A stretch of DNA of 64,000 nucleotides from positions 186,001 through 250,000 of the forward strand of contig JARKIF010000042.1 in NCBI GenBank assembly GCA_029378245.1, in the 5' to 3' direction. Position 1 is the first letter of the stretch; the number at the start of each line of letters is the position of its first letter. Shown here one piece after another: positions 47,357-60,210 of the stretch. Under the pieces are notes generated by a model. The model searched no databases and was not told where the DNA came from. It saw only the letters and a program-made list of their open reading frames with translations. Position numbers and translations under genes: made by a program. This DNA is from Roridomyces roridus. Its lineage: Eukaryota > Basidiomycota > Agaricomycetes > Agaricales > Mycenaceae.

Positions 47357-48394
47357 TGTGTCCAGCACAGTAACAAAGTGAGAAGGGTGGAAGTGGCGAG
47401 ACTTGAAAGAGCCTGGACGAGTCTCCACTGGAACTGGAAGTAGCCATTCCGTTGCCACTGCGCTTGCGACGATCGGCCACACTCCGCTGGCTCCTAGTCG
47501 GCTGTACAGCCGCGATCGCTATGACGGTGAAACTTCAAGAGACGCGACGCGTAACAGCACACAAGTAGGAGCAGCGTAGGAGCTGCAAACGCGTGCCAGT
47601 GGATTCGGAGGTGCCGGTGAGCTGCAGACTGACACAGTGTGCGCGTTGAGATCAAGTTGTGATGATTGACCTCCTGATCATGACGCCCATGTTGAATCGC
47701 CGAACCAATGCTCTTTGTCTACCAATCCTTCAAGCCAGACGCTTATTCGACGACAGAAAAACGATTGGCAATTCTTTGGCAACCTCTCTAGTAAAAATCA
47801 AGATACTAAGATTAAGACTTCTGCTACGGCTCTCCCTGTATCTAATTGCATACTGCCTCTCACCGATTCTCCAGCTTGACCCACTCCTCCACTGGACTTC
47901 AAGTTCGCTATATTCGCATTATTCAAACGCCCCTGGTCAACGCCTGAGCAGGAATTTTGTGGTGGAATACGTCGATGGGCCTCTCAAAGGTGAAGGTTTA
48001 CTGAAAAAACATTCGCACAACAAATCGAATTCCTTGGTCCTTGGATTTCCTGGGTGCGCATCTCCACTCGCGGATATCCATCTTGCGCGAGGTCGTCTGC
48101 TTCGGCGCCAATAGCATTCGATTCGGGAGCTCACCATTGAATGTAAACCCGCAGACATGCGTTCAGTTGCTCCTGCTCGTTCCTAACTACCTCTTTGCGC
48201 CTTTTGGAGCCCCTTGAACCTCTCCGCTCTCCTCGAGGACTTCACTCACGTACGGTGGATTTATTTTAAAAAGACAATATATTTGGTGGAAACAAGGGAA
48301 ACTAAAGACGCGCTAACGGAAGTCCAACTTCAGGTCGTCTGCTTGAGAAACTTGAAGCAGGTTAGATGTCTCGAGGACATTCAACGTGGGACGC
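47357..48394. other. Intergenic, no gene recognised
   Basis: About 1 kb. It may hold a missed first exon of the membrane protein just described (hydrophobic and Cys-rich frames near 47360-47560). Bases 48030-48390 carry a few words shared with the 3' flank of the small membrane family. No intact gene. Confidence 0.45.
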
Positions 48395-49073
48395 TCACTC
48401 ACCATTGGATATAGATGCCCCAGCCACGCGCTCAATTATTTCTCCTTGTCCCTCACTACCTCCTTTCACCTCCCCACCTCCGTTTCTGTGGACCTTGTTG
48501 CTGGCTCTTTGGGCATTCTGCGGGTCTTTCTGGCCTCGCTGGCCTTGATCTCGCTGCGCAACCCTGCCAGGTGGCGACGGAGGAACCCCGACAACGCCTC
48601 GGGCACTACTAACAAGATCTCGAGCACCCAAGAAATGAAACCGTGGTCCCATTGACGGTATTCCAGTCCGATCGTGGGGAGAATCGAGTTCCACACCGCG
48701 ATGAAGACGAGGGTGAAGATCGGCACGATGATATAGTGGTACTTCAATGGCTCGATCCATGGACTCCGGACAGACGGTGCCTGGTTTTTAGTACTTAGTC
48801 CGGTTGCAACTGTGAAAGTAACTTACCGAATATTAGCAATATGGCAATTAGAGTCCCGGGTTCCAGGCATTCAGATGTAGTGTCGAGTAGAGCGCTCAAG
48901 TAGAGTGCGAGGAATCCAGTGGCGAACAGGCCGAGCCCTGAATAGACAAGGGTCTGACCCTGCAGCTCGGAGCGCACAAGACATGCACCGGCGATGAGGC
49001 ATAGGGCGAGAGTGTACTGCGTGAGAACAATGATTCTGTGTGCTACCAGAGAGCGGCCGTGGTGGCGATCCAT
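48395..49073 (-). CDS. Small multipass membrane protein, right-arm copy
   Basis: Starts MDRHHGRSLVAHRIIVLTQYTLALCLIAG, very close to the MDRRHGRSLTA start at 12542. It continues ELQGQTLVYSGLGLFATGFLALYLSALLD, CLEPGTLIAILLIFGK, an intron of about 50 bp near 48770-48825, then SPWIEPLKYHYIIVPIFTLVFIAVWNSILPTIGLEYRQWDHGFISWVLEILLVVPEAL and a charged tail. The end is uncertain: one frame stops at about 48466, while tail similarity (GEIIERVAG) continues in another frame to 48395. The HRRW motif is altered to YRQW. The conserved leader lies at 49071-49105. Confidence 0.6.
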
Positions 49074-49507
49074 GGTGGTTGGAGGAGAAAAGGTTGCTTA
49101 GGGGTGTCTCAATTTCTGTGTGAATGTCTGAAATTTGAATCAACTTCCTTAATATAGCTGCGGGTGTAGTGGCCAAATACAGCCACATTGCATCAAGCCT
49201 TTGAATCTTGATCTCAACCATCATCTTCGATCACAGAGTTTTGCGCGCCATGAAATTGCTCGGTATTGGGCGCTTGGCGCGTTGGCAATGGACGATCACG
49301 GTCGCGAAAGGTCAGGGCACCGCGTCAAGTATTCGGTCGAAGGTTACTAATCCAAGTTCGAGGTGCTTCGTTGTCCCTTCGAGCGGATATTTGACTGACG
49401 CAAAGTGTAGCATACTGGAAGACCTGGACCTTCTGTTACAGTGACTACAGATAATAGCCTCAGCGCCGCGCGCGGCGAACTTGATCCAAGGATTGACGGC
49501 GACGGCT
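49074..49507. other. Leader and intergenic gap
   Basis: It holds the conserved leader of the membrane gene (to 49105) and about 400 bases with no recognised gene, up to the end of the truncated F-box fragment. Confidence 0.5.
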
Positions 49508-49924
49508 TCAGTACGAATGAGCGTGACTGAGAAGCCACTGGGGTTTCACCGCAGGAAACCCGTCAGCGGGTAACGGCAGAGTCCACACGAAGATTTCGGA
49601 AAGAATCTCGGGTGGCATCCGCCTGAGTGGAGAGATAATTGGAAGGCTCCGCTGGTGAGAAACCGCCAAGACTGAGCGGCCGTCTTCTAGCTCCTTCAGT
49701 CGAGTTTTGAGTTTGATTATGTCTTCGTCCAGACTGGCCAATTGCGCAGCAGTCTTGGATACAACAGCCCGTGTATAAGCTAGCTCAGCCGCGGCTGGAG
49801 GCTCATTCGTGTCCATCAGCTGCAGGTAACGCGCTATCGTCTGGGCCTCGGCCGTGACAGACAAGTCGAAGATTTCGTTCCTCGTGTTCGTCGAGGTGCA
49901 GCAGGTTGGACAACGAGATGTCAT
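49508..49924 (-). pseudogene. Truncated F-box gene, N-terminal half only
   Basis: MTSRCPTCCTSTNTRNE (Cys-x-x-Cys), IARYLQLMDTNEPPAAAELAY, coiled coil LDEDIIKLKTRLKELEDGRSVL, then the F-box PLRRMPPEILSEIFVWTLPLP. After this the frame runs into unrelated sequence and stops. Intact relatives continue for another 350-400 residues, so the gene lacks its entire leucine-rich substrate-binding part. It could still make a 138-residue SKP1-binding protein. Nearly the same fragment recurs at 52022-52390. Confidence 0.65.
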
Positions 49925-50212
49925 CTACGCTTGGGTTAGACGATGTTGATCCCGTTGAAAGATGAGCACTCACTTGGTGGTTGTGGTCAAAGGGAAGCGG
50001 AAGCGCTGTCTCGTGATCGCTGCTCTCTCACTGCTTCCACCACTTGCCTGCGCGTCGTACTCGGCCTGTGGCATTTTCAAGCCTCGTTTCTCTGAGTCAA
50101 TAATTATAAGCTTCGACGTGTCGGAAACATTACGGCCACTGGCACAAAAACGCTCACAAGAACCCTCGTGCGTCTAGATCTCCCTGGCCGCGTTCTTTCT
50201 TGATTTTTCTAG

Positions 50213-51774
50213 ATGGATTCCACGAACTGTCCCCAGTGCGGCTCCCTTTATGTCTCAAAGCCCAATCACTGAACCATCCCTGCGACAACGGAGACCTTAG
50301 CGGGGTACCACCGGCTCGTCAAGTCAAATGATCCCCCACAAAGTGCAGAACTCGCTTTCATTCAAACTGTGGCATTGGACACGGCGGCTCGTCTGACATG
50401 TTTTGACGACGAGATCTCGAGACTCAGGCAACGGCTCGACTATTTGGAGTCACAGCGGGCGCAGCTGTCGCAATACAGCCACCAGAATGCTGCTATCCTG
50501 TCCCCTCTTCGTCGAATGCCACCCGAAGTCGTCGTTCAAATATTCTTGCGGACGTTACCTTCGTTTTACGAAAGCAATGGCGACGCTTCTGACGCGAGAG
50601 GAAGCCCGTGGACTCTCGCTCAGGTTAGTGGCCGCTGGAGGGAGATTTCTCTCTCCACTGCTTCATTATGGTCGACCGTCCGCATTTACGACCACGATAT
50701 TCCCGTACGGTTGGAAATGCTTCAAACACAACTCCAACGCTCCGGCACGCTGAATCTGAATATCCAGTTCTACGCAGAAGAGGCTGCCGATTCTGCCGAA
50801 CAGCTCAAGCTATTCGACCTCCTGTCGAAGCACTCCGATAAGTGGGAGGCGCTCAACATCCAGCTGAGCTCGGCCTTGGTCCCACGCTTAGCGCAGCTTC
50901 GTGGCCGTCTCCCTTCGCTCAGGAGGTTATGGTTACAGTGGGATAGCGAGCAAAGTCAGGTTGGAGTCGACTCGATCACATGCTTCAAAAGCGCTCCCTC
51001 TCTAGTCGATGCTGGCGTAAATAACGAGTCCCGCTTCATACCCATCTATGTTCCCGCCCACCAACTTACCACGTATCGCCTCCATGGCCCATGGAAAATG
51101 CACTTGCATGTCTTGAAGCTGGCACCGAACGTCGTGGAAGCCAGAATCGTCACCGCTTTCGATGGTGGGGAACCCTGGCCTCGGCCCGGTGCTCAGGCCA
51201 TCGACCTCCTGCATCTACAACGTCTCTATGTATCCAATCAGAGGATGTTGGATTACCTGCGGACCCCTCGTCTAGCCGACCTGGTGTTCAGCCGGTGGAC
51301 GAGGGCCTCGTGCTTGACAGTTTGGACGCCCTTTTCCTCCGCTCTGCATGTGCGCCTCAAAGGTTGTACTTCAAAGAGATTTCTTCTACGGCTACGACAT
51401 TAGCCATCCTCAAAAAACATCCCTTCATCACCGGCGTCGCTCACACATTCTTCAAAAATGGTGTTGACGCCATGGACGCTCATATGACCCTGCTCACCGA
51501 CGCTTCCGAGTCTCAACATCTCCGAGAAATTTGTTTTGGAGCGTTGGACTTGATGCCCATTGATTACCCGCTCTTCCTCCGGATGCTCAAGTCGCGCCGT
51601 CAAAGTTGCCTTCGCGCTGCATCATTTTCCGCGGTGGAGGGTCCAGATCCTGATCCAGTAACACTTGCTGGATTAAACGAGCTTCGAGATGGTGGATTAG
51701 ATCTCTGGGTGGGGTCGGATCGGGAGGCACACAATCGTATTAGGAGCTGGGAGAATGACTGTTTGTGGAACTAG
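50213..51774 (+). pseudogene. F-box protein pseudogene, right copy
   Basis: Inverted paralog of 5991-7548. It begins MDSTNCPQCGSLYVSKPNH, then has an in-frame TGA (50270-50272) within a three-base insertion; the family text TIPATTETLAGYHRL continues after it. Coiled coil FDDEISRLRQRLDYLESQRAQL, F-box PLRRMPPEVVVQIFLRTLP and a long leucine-rich region are open to about 51290, where roughly ten bases are missing relative to the left copy. The rest (LDSLDALFLRSACAPQRLYF to WENDCLWN) lies in another frame. A protein could restart at the ATG of MALDTAARL (50369), but the C-terminal third would still be lost. Confidence 0.75.
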
Positions 51775-52021
51775 GATTTGCAGGTGTATGCTGTCGATGT
51801 GACGTCCATTGGAGACTCGAACGGATTGCAACTTTGCAAGTAGCAAGGATGAAAACCATCCATTGCGTGATGATAGAGACCTCAATTCGCACGCGTTTGA
51901 GGGTTCCAACTTGGAGCGATAACGCGTTCGATAGAATCCAACTACTTGGCATATCCAATCTACTGATACCGCACCCACTAAGCCATGAACGTTAAGCTCG
52001 TGGGAGAGGAGCATGAGACGT

Positions 52022-52390
52022 CTACCCGGCAACGGCTCAGTCCACACGAAGATTTCGGAAAGAATCTCGGGTGGCATCCGCCTGAGTGGAGAGATGATTG
52101 GAAGGCTCCGCTGGTGAGAAACCGCCAGGACTGAGCGGTCGTCTTCCAGCTCCTTCAGTCGGGTTTTGAGTTTGATTATTTCTTCGTCCAGAGTGGCCAG
52201 TTGCGCGGAAGCGTTGGACACCACGGCCTGGGTGTAAGCTAGCTCAGCTGCAGCTGGCGGCTCATTCGTGTCCATGAGCTGCAGGTACCGCGCTATCGTC
52301 TGGGGCTCGGTCGCTGCCAGTGGAATCGTCAAGCCGGGGGTTTCGCTCCTCGGTTCGTCGAGGCGCCACAGACGGCAGAAAGGGATGCCA
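52022..52390 (-). pseudogene. Truncated F-box gene, second copy of the fragment
   Basis: Repeats 49508-49924: IARYLQLMDTNEPPAAAELAY, LDEEIIKLKTRLKELEDDRSVL, PLRRMPPEILSEIFVWTEPLPG, then unrelated sequence. Unlike the first copy, the start is also damaged: the ATG at 52390 opens a frame (MASLSAVCGASTN) that stops after about 20 codons, and the family frame resumes with MTIPLAATEPQ only after a shift. Confidence 0.65.
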
Positions 52391-52504
52391 TCTACAGTCG
52401 AGTTTCAGACGATGGCGATGAGAGTAAAGCAAATGCGATACTTCGTGGTTGTGGTCAAGAGAAAGCGAGACTCGTGACCGTTTCACTCTTTCTTCTCGGC
52501 AACC

Positions 52505-53408
52505 ATGTCAGAAGACTATCTACAGGCTCTCCAGGACCTCTCTCTTGCCTCCAAGATTCTTGCCCGCCATGGCATAGGTGAGCCCGAACCGTGCAAAACA
52601 ACGCCCAGGCCTCAGAAGCGGCGTAGTGGACGGCTTCGGGCACGTTTCATGCCGGGACCCCAGAGCTCCCAAAGAGCACTATCTTTTGTCGCGTAATTTG
52701 GCTCCTGCTCTTGTCGAACCGGAGGATATTGTAGCATGGCGCATATCAGACGCCGAGTGAGTTCATTTCCGATTCCCCGGCTCAAAAAATGATTTCATTA
52801 GACCAGTCGAACCCGAGGCGCCGCGGGGCTTTCTGGAGCGCTGCATTCACAGCGAAATATACAGGTAGAATCAGCTCTGAACTTCCAGTCTTCACCTCAA
52901 CGTCAATCTCAGACAATACGAAGATGTCGACGCCGTTTTGCACTTTCACTCCCCCGACATCCTTCCATTTGGTCTGATGCCAATTCCATTCAAGCCCGTC
53001 TACCATATGGCCTCCTTCCTAGGCCCCGACTCACCCCCAATCTTCGACATCAGCGACTCCTTCGGACCTTCCACGGACATGCTCATTCGCAATACCACCC
53101 ACGGTGCCGCCCTCGCCTCCTTGTTCGCACATTCCTCGGGGGCGCCGACACGGCCACTCGTCCTCATGCGTGGCCACGGTGCAACCCTCACCGCACCCTC
53201 CCTCAAACTTCTCATCTTCCGTGCCATCTACACACAGCACAACGCGCGTGTGCTGACCAGCCTCAGCGCCCTTGCCGGCGGGGCACACAACGTCAGTGGG
53301 CAGAATGCAAGGTTCCTGAGTCCTGAGGAGTGCGAGGCTGCAACGGCGAGTAATTCTGGGCAGGTCAATCGGGCTTGGGAGGTGTGGTGCAAAGAGTTGG
53401 AGGCATAA
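52505..53408 (+). CDS. Class II aldolase / adducin N-terminal domain protein
   Basis: Zn-dependent aldolase family (fuculose- and rhamnulose-phosphate aldolase fold). Exons give MSEDYLQALQDLSLASKILARHGI, GLRSGVVDGFGHVSCRDP, HYLLSRNLAPALVEPEDIVAWRISDAE, RGFLERCIHSEIYR, YEDVDAVLHFHSPDILPFGL, PVYHMASFLGP, RNTTHGAALASLF and PLVLMRGHGATLTAPSLKLLIFRAIYTQHNARV. Metal ligands are likely the two His of HFHSP and the His of RGHG; FGHVSCR is the usual N-terminal motif. Introns lie near 52582-52611, 52757-52801 and 52863-52910. Length of about 255 residues suits a single-domain cytosolic enzyme; the substrate cannot be told. No copy in the left arm. Confidence 0.8.
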
Positions 53409-53419
53409 TTGTACAAGTG

Positions 53420-55481
<2,062 letters not shown>

Positions 55482-55556
55482 TCATCGATCACTCGCGTCT
55501 TGCTCTCGTCTCTCACAACCAACATAGGAGCACTACCTGCTTTCCCTCCTACAAGA

Positions 55557-55748
55557 GTAGGAGCATCTGGGTGTGTTCAAGAAATCTGGTCGTGAACAAA
55601 GACTCATTTCCCGCCCTAGTTATACACAAACGGCGTCTTTCGTCTTCCACAAAGAGGATACTTTCCTGCTTCCAACTCTTGTAGGAGCATCTGGGTGTGT
55701 TTCAAGAGATCTGGCCGTGAATAACGACTCATTTCCCGCCCTAGTTAT
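55557..55748 (+). repeat. Tandem duplication just upstream of an F-box gene
   Basis: A segment of about 67 bases (GTAGGAGCATCTGGGTGTGT, AAGA-ATCTGG, CGTGAA, GACTCATTTCCCGCCCTAGT) occurs at 55557-55623 and again at 55681-55748, a period of 124. The second copy ends four bases before the ATG at 55752. It therefore likely duplicates the transcription start and 5' leader of the F-box gene. Confidence 0.65.
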
Positions 55749-55751
55749 TCA

Positions 55752-57335
55752 ATGTCGTCGTCTTGTCCCCAATGCGGCGCCCCAACGACTTCGCAGAACG
55801 AACCGCTCAACTCTACTGTCCTGACCGACACTGGGACAATAGCCCGTTGTCTCAAACTGATGCGGACGAATGAACCGCCACAGGTCTCTGAAATGGCATA
55901 CATTCAGGCAGTTTTATCCAAAACTGGCGCTCAATTGGCCGACTTGGACGGCAAAATAATGCATCTCAAGGCACAGCTGCGGCAGCTAGAGGATGAGCGC
56001 GCAGTCTTGGCAGAGTATCATGCAGAAAACACTGCTGTCGTGTCTCCAGTGCGGCGCATACCACCCGAGATGCTTGCCGAAATCTTCTCCTGGACCCTGC
56101 CGTTTTCCGATGACTTTGATGAATGTAACTCGGTCCGCATGAAGATGGAGAAGAGTCCATGGACTCTCGGACAAGTCAGTCGCCGCTGGAGAGCCATCGC
56201 TCTCGCAACCCCTTCGTTGTGGTCCTTGGTTTTCATTTCCGGAAAAGCCGCCGCCAACTCGCGTCCCATGATTGAAGCGCATATCCAATGCGCTCATAAA
56301 CTGAAAATTCACTTTCATGGCTCCAGCCCCAAGATCGAGTTGTTCCAACTCCTTTCCGAGCACGCCACTTGCTGGGAGGAGCTCGATATTCAGATAAATG
56401 CCACTTTGGCTCCGCGCTTGGCTGCACTTCGCGGCCAACTTCTCTCGCTCCGCAAATTGTGGATCCGTTGGGACAACCCAGACAGCCAGCACGCGGTGGA
56501 ATCACTCAAATGTTTCGAAACGGCGACATCTCTGATGGCTGTAAGAGTAGATTACGGGCTGCGTCCTTTGCCCGTCTTCTTTCCTACCCATCAGCTCACC
56601 GTATACCGAATGTGCTGTCCGTGGAATAGCCATCGCGAAATCCTCAATCTCTCCCCAAACATTGTAGAGGCCAGGATTGCCGTTACTTTGAACTCTCCGC
56701 AGCCGGATGGCCAGGTCGTTAATATGGGTCATTTGCAACGACTGTCTGTTTACCCATCAAACGTATTGGAATACCTCAGGGCTCCTGCTACGACTCGCAT
56801 TACCATCAGCAGTTGGGAGCCCAGCCAACAAAATCGCGTAACCAGTGACCTGGACACCTTCGTCCGCCACTCCTCCTGCGTACCGCGAGAGCTATATCTC
56901 GAAGGGTTGCCAGATGCCAATACAACAGCTGGGATCCTCGGTAAATACCCCTCCATCACCAGTATCGCACTTGTATTCACAGGTGGCGGACATAAAAAGC
57001 TAACTGCCGCCGTTGATGCTCATTCGACCCTATTGACTCACGGAAACACGCTCGCATTCCCACAACTGCAAAAGATATATTTTGCTTCTCGAAGTCCCCT
57101 CCCTTTTCCGATAAACTACGCACCCTTCCTCAATATGCTGCGGTCTCGTTGGACTGCGCTCCATGGCGCCGGATTCATAACTAAGGGTGCGGTTACGGGT
57201 CCGGATCCTGTGACGCTCAAAGGGTTGAATGCACTGAGGGAGAATGGCTTGAATTTGTCGCTGGGTTGGGATACGATTGAGGCCCGAATGCTCCTGGATG
57301 CGTGGGCGTACGGAACTTTGTGGAGAACATGGTGA
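55752..57335 (+). CDS. F-box protein, intact, single exon
   Basis: The only complete member of the Cys-knuckle F-box family in the window, 527 residues. MSSSCPQCGAPT (Cys-x-x-Cys), IARCLKLMRTNEPPQVSEMAY, coiled coil LADLDGKIMHLKAQLRQLEDERAVL, F-box PVRRIPPEMLAEIFSWTLPFSDDF, SPWTLGQVSRRWRAIALATPSLWSL, then leucine-rich repeats (LAALRGQLLSLRKLWIRWD, HQLTVYRMCCPWNSHREILNLSPNIVEARI, MGHLQRLSVYPSNVLEYLR) and the C-terminal GPDPVTLKGLNALRENGLNLSLGWD. By family it is a substrate adaptor of an SCF ubiquitin ligase, with the leucine-rich part recognising the target. Divergent from MET17 copy 2, 320 bases away. Confidence 0.85.
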   Translation: MSSSCPQCGAPTTSQNEPLNSTVLTDTGTIARCLKLMRTNEPPQVSEMAYIQAVLSKTGAQLADLDGKIMHLKAQLRQLEDERAVLAEYHAENTAVVSPVRRIPPEMLAEIFSWTLPFSDDFDECNSVRMKMEKSPWTLGQVSRRWRAIALATPSLWSLVFISGKAAANSRPMIEAHIQCAHKLKIHFHGSSPKIELFQLLSEHATCWEELDIQINATLAPRLAALRGQLLSLRKLWIRWDNPDSQHAVESLKCFETATSLMAVRVDYGLRPLPVFFPTHQLTVYRMCCPWNSHREILNLSPNIVEARIAVTLNSPQPDGQVVNMGHLQRLSVYPSNVLEYLRAPATTRITISSWEPSQQNRVTSDLDTFVRHSSCVPRELYLEGLPDANTTAGILGKYPSITSIALVFTGGGHKKLTAAVDAHSTLLTHGNTLAFPQLQKIYFASRSPLPFPINYAPFLNMLRSRWTALHGAGFITKGAVTGPDPVTLKGLNALRENGLNLSLGWDTIEARMLLDAWAYGTLWRTW

Positions 57336-57601
57336 GATTTTACGTAGTTCAACTATGGAACTTCTTGGAGAGCATGGTGAAATCTTACATAGTTCGAGAT
57401 TGTTTGACTGCAACTTTAAGCAGTAGATAGCGCTACCCCAAGAGTGTCTTCAAGTTTGTGTTGGAAAAATCGAATAATGCACAAGATGAATAAATCCTCG
57501 CCCCCATTTCCACAAGATATTTGATTTTCGGCACGGCAAGGAATCTGAAGTCTATATATGAGAGGGCTGCCAAGATGCAATGAACACACGATACCTGAAT
57601 A

Positions 57602-58703
57602 TTAAATCCACGGACAATCGTACATCCAAAAACCGATCCTCTTCCGAACTTCTTCACCCGACTCTACCTCCAAATTTAATCCACCAGTACGCAAGGTATT
57701 CAACCCGGCGAGCGTCGGGTCGGGACCCGGACCAAAATTTGAGAGAAAAACAACATATTTAAGGGCGTATTGCGACGCCGGGACTTGAGCATGGCGAGGA
57801 AGAGCGGGTAGTCGATGGGCATTGACTCGAACTTGCATCCGAAACTGATTTCGGTCAAATGCAAATGGCCTGCTAGACTATTGGCCAGAACTTCGTTCTC
57901 GACGGCTGCACCCTCACGAGTGCTGATGATCAGCGCGAAACTGCTGATCGAAGAATGTTTGCGGAGGAATGTTTCGGTGGGAGAGGCAAGCGGTGCACCG
58001 GTGAGGCAAAGCCGCTTCGGCGAGCAGGATGAACGAAGGATGAACGAGTCCAAGCGATCAAGTGAATCTGCTGTGACCTCGACAGCTATCTCGGCCAAAT
58101 GAGGGGATCGAAAGTATTCCAACGCCTTGGCGTCAGATACATAGAGACGCTCCAAGTGTTAACTTACATCTCCAATGCCGGTCTGGCTGGCTCGGGGAAG
58201 GGTTTAGTGGTATCAATTTTTGCTTCGATGAGACTCGGGGATGCTTCCAAGATGCTTCGGTGAATCTCCCACGGGCAACGCAGGCGGTAGCAGGTGAGTT
58301 GACTAGGTGGGACATCGATGGCGACTGAGCCCGTGTAATAAAACTCTATTTCCACCAAGGAGGACGCTGTCGTGAAGCAGTCGATCTCTCCAGGATCAAA
58401 TCCTGGGGGGGGGGGCATCCCAATGGACCCAAAGTCGACGGAGGGAAGGAAGTCGCTCCCGAAGGTCGTTGAAAGGAGGGGAAATAGAACGTGTAATCCG
58501 GATGCAGAGTTCTTCCCAGCGAGCAGAACGCTCAGCCAAGCGTTGGGGTGCGGGATGATGGCTGATGATGGCGGCTCGTTGGACTGCAAAAGCCGCTGGT
58601 AACGCGCCAATGTGTCGGGGGTGGCACCGGGGATAGTAATCTTGGTTTCGGTTGTATCTGAGGAGCACCGCACGCGAAGCAAGTGGAGGTCATTTAAGTA
58701 CAA
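57602..58703 (-). pseudogene. F-box family pseudogene lacking its F-box
   Basis: N-terminal text TETKITIPGATPDTLARYQRLLQSNEPPSSA runs straight into sequence that in another frame reads QRLAERSARWEELCIRITRSI and LRERLPSLRRLWVHWD, i.e. the leucine-rich part. The coiled coil, F-box and about 150 residues are deleted. Downstream, IDVPPSQLTCYRLRCPWEIHRSILEASPSLIEAKI, LERLYVSDAKALEYFRSPHLAEIAVEV and MPIDYPLFLAMLKSRRR follow, with a further frame change before GPGPDPTLAGLNTLRTGGLNLEVESG. A run of G near 58408-58418 shifts the frame once more. Clearly a dead gene; the intact relative lies just upstream. Confidence 0.75.
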
Positions 58704-59243
58704 GAAAGTGCAAATCGGTCACGGGGTTCTTTGCTTGCTACAGCTTGGTGCGTCTGATCTCATCGCTTGATGGGAATGATCCGTGACCTCGGCCTCTCCG
58801 GCGTTTTCCACTCCGATCCGGATCGACCAGGCACGGAAATCGGAATTCCGTTCACCAAGAAAATTATCTACTCGGAACTCCGCGCCGATCGTGTGGGACT
58901 ATCTCTTCCTGATATCAGCTCGGGTGTCGTCAACGGTCTTTGTGGGAACCACTCTCAGGCAGACGATTCGCAGACATCCGGACAGTTAGTTATTCATTGC
59001 CTTTAATCTTACTCTGTTTATGCTACGATCTCGTTCAGCTGTTCACATCTTAGCCATAAGTAGGACCTCGACGCGTCCTTGCCTCGGACGTTGTGTGCGA
59101 TTTGGAATTCCGATCCGGGCAAGTACATCATCGGAAATGCGGCTGTGAGATAATCGATTAACCGCAGGCTTATAAAGAGGACGACGCGAACGACTCTAGC
59201 GTCCCCACAACCACAACTTCAAACCCTTCCTCGTACATCCAGC
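58704..59243. promoter_or_regulatory. Upstream region of the dienelactone hydrolase gene
   Basis: About 540 bases without a recognised gene. Four GGAATTCCG or GATCCGG type words occur near 58810-59110. CTTATAAAGAGG at about 59168-59179 is a plausible TATA element, about 70 bases before the ATG. Confidence 0.45.
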
Positions 59244-60186
59244 ATGAGTTTCTGCAAAGACTGCTTCAAGGGTGCGTTTCTCTCCATGCCCGACTTCGCG
59301 TTCTGACTGTACCTCTAGGCGTTACCCACGACGGCACTCCCGAAGGTAGGCCGTGGCCGCCCATGGCGCAATTCGGACTCGGGGCTCACGCGTATTACAG
59401 GGAAGGTGGAGAAGATTGGCGGCATCGAGACCTACGTCGCGACACCCTCCGTGGACTATCCCAAGGACAAGGTCGTCCTGTTCCTCACCGACATCTTTGG
59501 TCTTCCTCTCGTCAACGCCAAGGTGCGTGTCCTCTGCTCTTCGATCGTCGGATGGTCTTTGACGCGCCATGTAGCTCTTGGCCGATGACTATGCGCGCAA
59601 CGGGTTCAAGGTGTGCAGCTTGCTTGTCCTATTTACGATAATCTAACCGACGCAGACCGTCATCCCCGACTACCTCAACGGCGACCCCATCCCCGTCGAA
59701 GCCATGGAAGCAGGCACCTTCGACATTGGGAAATGGTTCCCTAACCACGGTGCCGACAAAACCCGACCCTCACTCGACGCCGTCATCAACGCCCTCAAAG
59801 CAGAGGGCGTAACCACCTTTGCCGCAGTCGGCTTCTGCTTCGGTGGCCGATACGTATTCGACCTCGCTTTCGACAACGTCATCAAAGTCGGCGCCACCGC
59901 GCACCCATCCCTCCTCCAAGTCCCCGCCGATCTCGAGAAATACGTCGCCAGCTCCAAGGCCCCGCTCCTTATCAACAGCTGCACGACCGACACCCAGTTC
60001 CCCATCGAATCGCAGGCAAAGGCGGATGAGATCTTCAAGGGTTTCGAGCCCGGGTACAAGCGCGAGTACTTTGAAGGCTGCACCCACGGGTTTGCTGTTC
60101 GTGGTGACCTCAGCGACCCCAAGGTCAAGGCGGGCAAGGAGGGCGCGTTCAAGGCGACGATCGAGTGGTTCCACAAGTATCTTTGA
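59244..60186 (+). CDS. Dienelactone hydrolase family protein
   Basis: Alpha/beta hydrolase with a cysteine nucleophile. Exons give MSFCKDCFK, GVTHDGTPEG, KVEKIGGIETYVATPSVDYPKDKVVLFLTDIFGLPLVNAK, LLADDYARNGFK, TVIPDYLNGDPIPVEAMEAGTFDIGKWFPNHGADKTRP, and the last exon with VGFCFGGRYVFDLA (nucleophile Cys in G-x-C-x-G-G), TAHPS, SCTTDTQFP (likely the acid region) and YFEGCTHGFAVRGD (catalytic His). Four short introns. About 245 residues, the normal size for cytosolic fungal members, which hydrolyse cyclic esters; the exact substrate is unknown. Confidence 0.85.
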
Positions 60187-60210
60187 GTAGAAGAAATAGC
60201 AATTGTAACA

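Larger units (their letters stand above)
49553..52470. repeat. Pair of direct repeats flanking the F-box pseudogene
   Basis: Bases 49553-50000 and 52022-52470 are the same truncated F-box segment in the same orientation, about 90% identical by eye over the coding part (for example CACGAAGATTTCGGAAAGAA, CTCGGGTGGCATCCGCCTGA and CTCATTCGTGTCCAT in both). Both keep upstream TGGTTGTGGTCAA and both break off at the same point just after the F-box. The plus-strand pseudogene lies between them. Confidence 0.6.
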
